Below the pieces are notes generated by a model. That model worked only from the letters and a program-made list of their open reading frames with translations, searched no databases and had not been told where the DNA came from. This document shows, piece by piece, positions 52,304 to 54,400 of a stretch of DNA of 54,400 nucleotides. The stretch lies in NCBI GenBank assembly GCA_014879835.1, contig JACSRJ010000143.1, positions 1 to 54,400 on the forward strand. Reading direction: 5' to 3'. Position numbers and translations under genes: made by a program. The first letter of the stretch is position 1. Each line of letters starts with the position of its first letter. Source of the stretch: Anaerolinea sp. (lineage in GTDB: Bacteria; Chloroflexota; Anaerolineae; Aggregatilineales; UBA2796).

Positions 52304-53386
52304 ATGACCCTTGCCATGATGAATCCCAAAGAATCTCTGATCAATGAAGTGCAGAGTGAATACGACCAGATACAGAAGCGGATCAAAGAGCTAAGCGCCT
52401 TGATTGAGCAGAGTCAGGTGGAGGTACGTAAACTCCAAAACCGTCACGTTGATGTGACAGCTCAGGTGACCCGGTTGGAGGCGAACTTCGACACGGTTCC
52501 TCGTAACGATATTAAAGTGGTCTACAACACCGCTCTGGATACCCGCGCCCGCCTGCTCAGCGTACAAAGTCAGCTTGAGAAATTCCAGCAAGACCGGAGC
52601 CAGTTAGAACACTTCGCAGAGATGCTTTCCAACCTTCTGCGGATGCTTGGCGGTATCCGAGATTCTGATGTGCGCTCGCTTAAACCGGATATGCCCACTG
52701 AGTCCAAAGGTTTGAATCACGAGACCATAGTGCGCATTGTCCAGTCTCAGGAGACCGAACGCCAGCGGCTCGCCCGAACCATGCATGATGGACCCGCCCA
52801 GTCGCTCACTAACTTCATTTTGCAGGCTGAGATCTGCCGTCGGCTCTTTGATCGTTTCCCTGACCGGGCAGTCGAAGAACTGGATAACCTCAAGTCTGCG
52901 GCCAGCACCACTTTTCAGAAAGTGCGCGACTTGATCTTTGAACTGCGCCCGATGATGCTGGATGATCTGGGGTTGATCCCCACCATCCGCCGTTATCTGG
53001 ATGTGTTTCAGGAGAAATCCAAAATCGAAACCCGAATCAACATTGTAGGGGAAGAGCGGCAGCGCATCGAAGGCCATAATGAGGTTTTGCTCTTCCGCAG
53101 CATTCAGGAACTGCTCAACTATGCCCGCGATTTTTCAAATGCGACACGGGTTGAGACCATGCTCGATATTTCTTCAAACCCTGTGCGGGTACTGATCACC
53201 TTCAATGGCAAATCCTTGGTGGATACCGAGGCGCAAGTTGAGGGTGATGCTAAAACCCGCATCTTTAGCTTAAAGAGTCTATCGGAGCGGATTGAGTTGG
53301 TGGGCGGGAAGTTCGGTTTTTCCGCTGACGGAGACAGTAACCGGATTGAGATCTCTTTGCCCACAAAACAAGCCGAGGGTTTCTAA
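52304..53386 (+). CDS. DegS-like cytoplasmic sensor kinase with degenerate ATPase domain
   Basis: A 360-residue protein without membrane segments. The N-terminal half (about 10-120) is a coiled coil. The HisKA_3 dimerisation domain is intact, with phospho-His161 in TMHDGPAQSL and FELRPMMLDDLGLIPTIRRYL. The C-terminal HATPase-like domain, however, lacks usual motifs: the N-box is QELLNYARDFSNA (Tyr273 where Asn is expected, Phe where His is expected), there is no DxGxG box (ITFNGKSLVDTEA), and the G2 box is IFSLKSLSERIEL. ATP binding and autokinase activity are doubtful, although it could be a phosphatase or be phosphorylated by another kinase. ATG 52304 has GAGGAG 9 bases upstream. Confidence 0.87.
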   Translation: MTLAMMNPKESLINEVQSEYDQIQKRIKELSALIEQSQVEVRKLQNRHVDVTAQVTRLEANFDTVPRNDIKVVYNTALDTRARLLSVQSQLEKFQQDRSQLEHFAEMLSNLLRMLGGIRDSDVRSLKPDMPTESKGLNHETIVRIVQSQETERQRLARTMHDGPAQSLTNFILQAEICRRLFDRFPDRAVEELDNLKSAASTTFQKVRDLIFELRPMMLDDLGLIPTIRRYLDVFQEKSKIETRINIVGEERQRIEGHNEVLLFRSIQELLNYARDFSNATRVETMLDISSNPVRVLITFNGKSLVDTEAQVEGDAKTRIFSLKSLSERIELVGGKFGFSADGDSNRIEISLPTKQAEGF

Positions 53387-53398
53387 AAACACGCCCAA

Positions 53399-53426
53399 AG
53401 GGGGAGGCTTGTCTGGGACTCCCCCT
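53399..53426 (+). terminator. Terminator-like hairpin after the sensor kinase gene
   Basis: AGGGGGAG (53399-53406) pairs perfectly with CTCCCCCT (53419-53426) around a 12-base loop. The T-run is weak (AATGTTT), so partial termination is likely. Confidence 0.6.
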
Positions 53427-53483
53427 AATGTTTGAAGGTTTCCAATGGGATACCCAAAGGGAAACTCAGGACAAAAAAACACG

Positions 53484-53562
53484 CTGGCTGACTATACTGG
53501 CTGACTGTGATCGACTTGAGATGATCTTGTGAGTTTGCCTTTTGGCAGAAGCCGACTACACT
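53484..53562 (+). promoter_or_regulatory. Possible cpaB control region: direct repeat plus promoter
   Basis: CTGGCTGACT occurs at 53484-53493 and 53497-53506, a 10-bp direct repeat with a 3-base spacer. About 30 bases downstream, TTGCCT (53535-53540) and TACACT (53557-53562) with a 16-base spacer form a plausible promoter. The repeat lies where an activator such as the NarL-type regulator could bind. Confidence 0.45.
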
Positions 53563-53634
53563 TAAGCCAGATATTTTTGAGTATCTTGATCAGGATTTCG
53601 TGCGGCTGCTCGATTCACATTAGGGAGGCTTTCT

Positions 53635-54400
53635 ATGAATCGGCGCGTTTTGCTCTTTTTGTTGTTGGTGGTGGTGATAGGCGGTGGGGCTGCCGTCTTT
53701 TTGCTCATGTCGCAAGGCGGCGGCGGTGGTGACGGTGGTGGTGGGCAGGTTGAGGCAACGGTCAACTTCCCCACACCTATCCCGATCCAATTCGTCAAAG
53801 TCGTGGTTGCGGCTCAGGAAATTCCGCGTGGACTGCCCATCCCTGAGGATGGTGTCATTCTGCGTGAGTGGCCCATTCAGTCCTTCCCGGTCAATGGTAT
53901 TTCCGAGACAAAAGATGTGATCGGCAGTATCGCCCGCACTGACATCCCCCGTGAGTCACCCATTCTGACCACACAGTTGGTGGACAGCTTGGATAAGATC
54001 GCGGCGCGTGGCTCCGATGCGGCCCTCATCATCCCGCCCGGTCTGGTGGCCATCTCCGTGCCTATCGACCGCCTAACCAATGTGGCCAACGCGCCTAAAA
54101 CGGGCGACTATGTGGATGTGATCCTGTCCTTCCTCTTTGTGGATGTGGATGAGGAATTCCAGTCACGGCTGCCCAACAAACTGACCTTGACCACCATTCG
54201 TCAGGACGGAACCATTGAGTTCCAGTCGGGTTTGGAAGGGCGTGTGGAACCGAGCGGTGATTTCACCTTCCCAGTGGTCGTAGGACCCAGCGAGGTTCAG
54301 CGTCCCCGGTTGGTCACTCAGCGCACCATCCAAGCAGCGTTTGTGATCTACGTGGGCACTTTCCCGCCTGATGGCGATTTCCTCGGACGCCGTCCCACCC
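53635..54400 (+). CDS. cpaB: Flp/Tad pilus assembly protein CpaB-like, 5' part
   Basis: The frame starts at ATG 53635 with GGGAGG 6 bases upstream and runs off the window. The N-terminus has a membrane anchor (MNRRVLLFLLLVVVIGGGAA), a Gly-rich linker, and then an SAF-type region (FVKVVVAAQEIPRGLPIPEDGVILREWPI) and the RLTNVANAPKTGDYVDVI and IQAAFVIYVGTF regions typical of CpaB/RcpC. CpaB proteins help Tad pilus secretion across the envelope. Only 255 residues are seen; the rest of a Tad operon is expected downstream. It is preceded by a response regulator and a sensor-kinase-like protein. Confidence 0.85.
   Translation, partial: MNRRVLLFLLLVVVIGGGAAVFLLMSQGGGGGDGGGGQVEATVNFPTPIPIQFVKVVVAAQEIPRGLPIPEDGVILREWPIQSFPVNGISETKDVIGSIARTDIPRESPILTTQLVDSLDKIAARGSDAALIIPPGLVAISVPIDRLTNVANAPKTGDYVDVILSFLFVDVDEEFQSRLPNKLTLTTIRQDGTIEFQSGLEGRVEPSGDFTFPVVVGPSEVQRPRLVTQRTIQAAFVIYVGTFPPDGDFLGRRPT

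Overview
The window looks like ordinary chromosome from a Chloroflexota bacterium, most likely class Anaerolineae. That placement is an inference: it rests on gene content (an archaeal-type HMG-CoA synthase/thiolase pair beside an HMG-CoA reductase, a Lon-like protease with a divergent ATPase part, many multi-pass GT-C-like proteins, a CpaB-type pilus gene, GC-rich intergenic hairpins) and was not tested by any database search. I see no rRNA, tRNA, CRISPR array, insertion sequence or prophage. Starts are often TTG or GTG and the genes lie close together.

Layout. Positions 1-2.6 kb (minus): a small conserved unknown, xpt and guaA, a purine salvage/GMP operon. 3-5.4 kb: a Lon-like ATP-dependent protease. 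5.5-6.9 kb (minus): pdxT, a coiled-coil membrane protein and a DUF2277 protein. 7-10.5 kb: trpS, a zinc-ribbon protein, a PNPOx-like flavoprotein and a Dus enzyme. 10.5-20.9 kb: a sugar-use locus with a LacI-type repressor, a substrate-binding protein, two permeases, a cytoplasmic clan GH-A-like hydrolase, a secreted DUF5060/GH5-like hydrolase and an unusual secreted AGE-type epimerase. No ABC ATPase is present, so a shared one is probably used. 20.9-25.4 kb: a CBS-ACT sensor, an unknown, metG and a GT-C-like protein.

25.5-30.8 kb is the most interesting part. It carries class II HMG-CoA reductase, archaeal-type HMG-CoA synthase, a thiolase homologue, and on the other strand a geranylgeranyl-reductase-like flavoprotein overlapping a dedicated 2[4Fe-4S] ferredoxin. 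The thiolase homologue has lost its nucleophilic Cys (Asp instead) and the His of the GHP motif (Asn), and no DUF35 partner follows it. The set suggests isoprenoid precursor synthesis joined to prenyl-chain saturation, with a pseudo-thiolase in place of a working one.

31-36 kb: a DMT transporter, an esterase, a membrane Ser/Thr kinase and tpiA. 36-45.5 kb: an uncharacterised membrane/signalling cluster that includes a protein resembling an M50 metalloprotease with its HExxH changed to RExxR, a multi-pass protein with a zinc-ribbon tail, a SRPBCC protein with a long disordered tail, small membrane proteins (one YtxH-like) and a STAND-type NTPase with TPRs. 45.5-51.4 kb: four translationally coupled GT-C-like membrane proteins. 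51.4-54.4 kb: a NarL-type response regulator, a DegS-like kinase whose ATP-binding domain looks degenerate, and the start of cpaB, probably the first gene of a Tad/Flp pilus locus.
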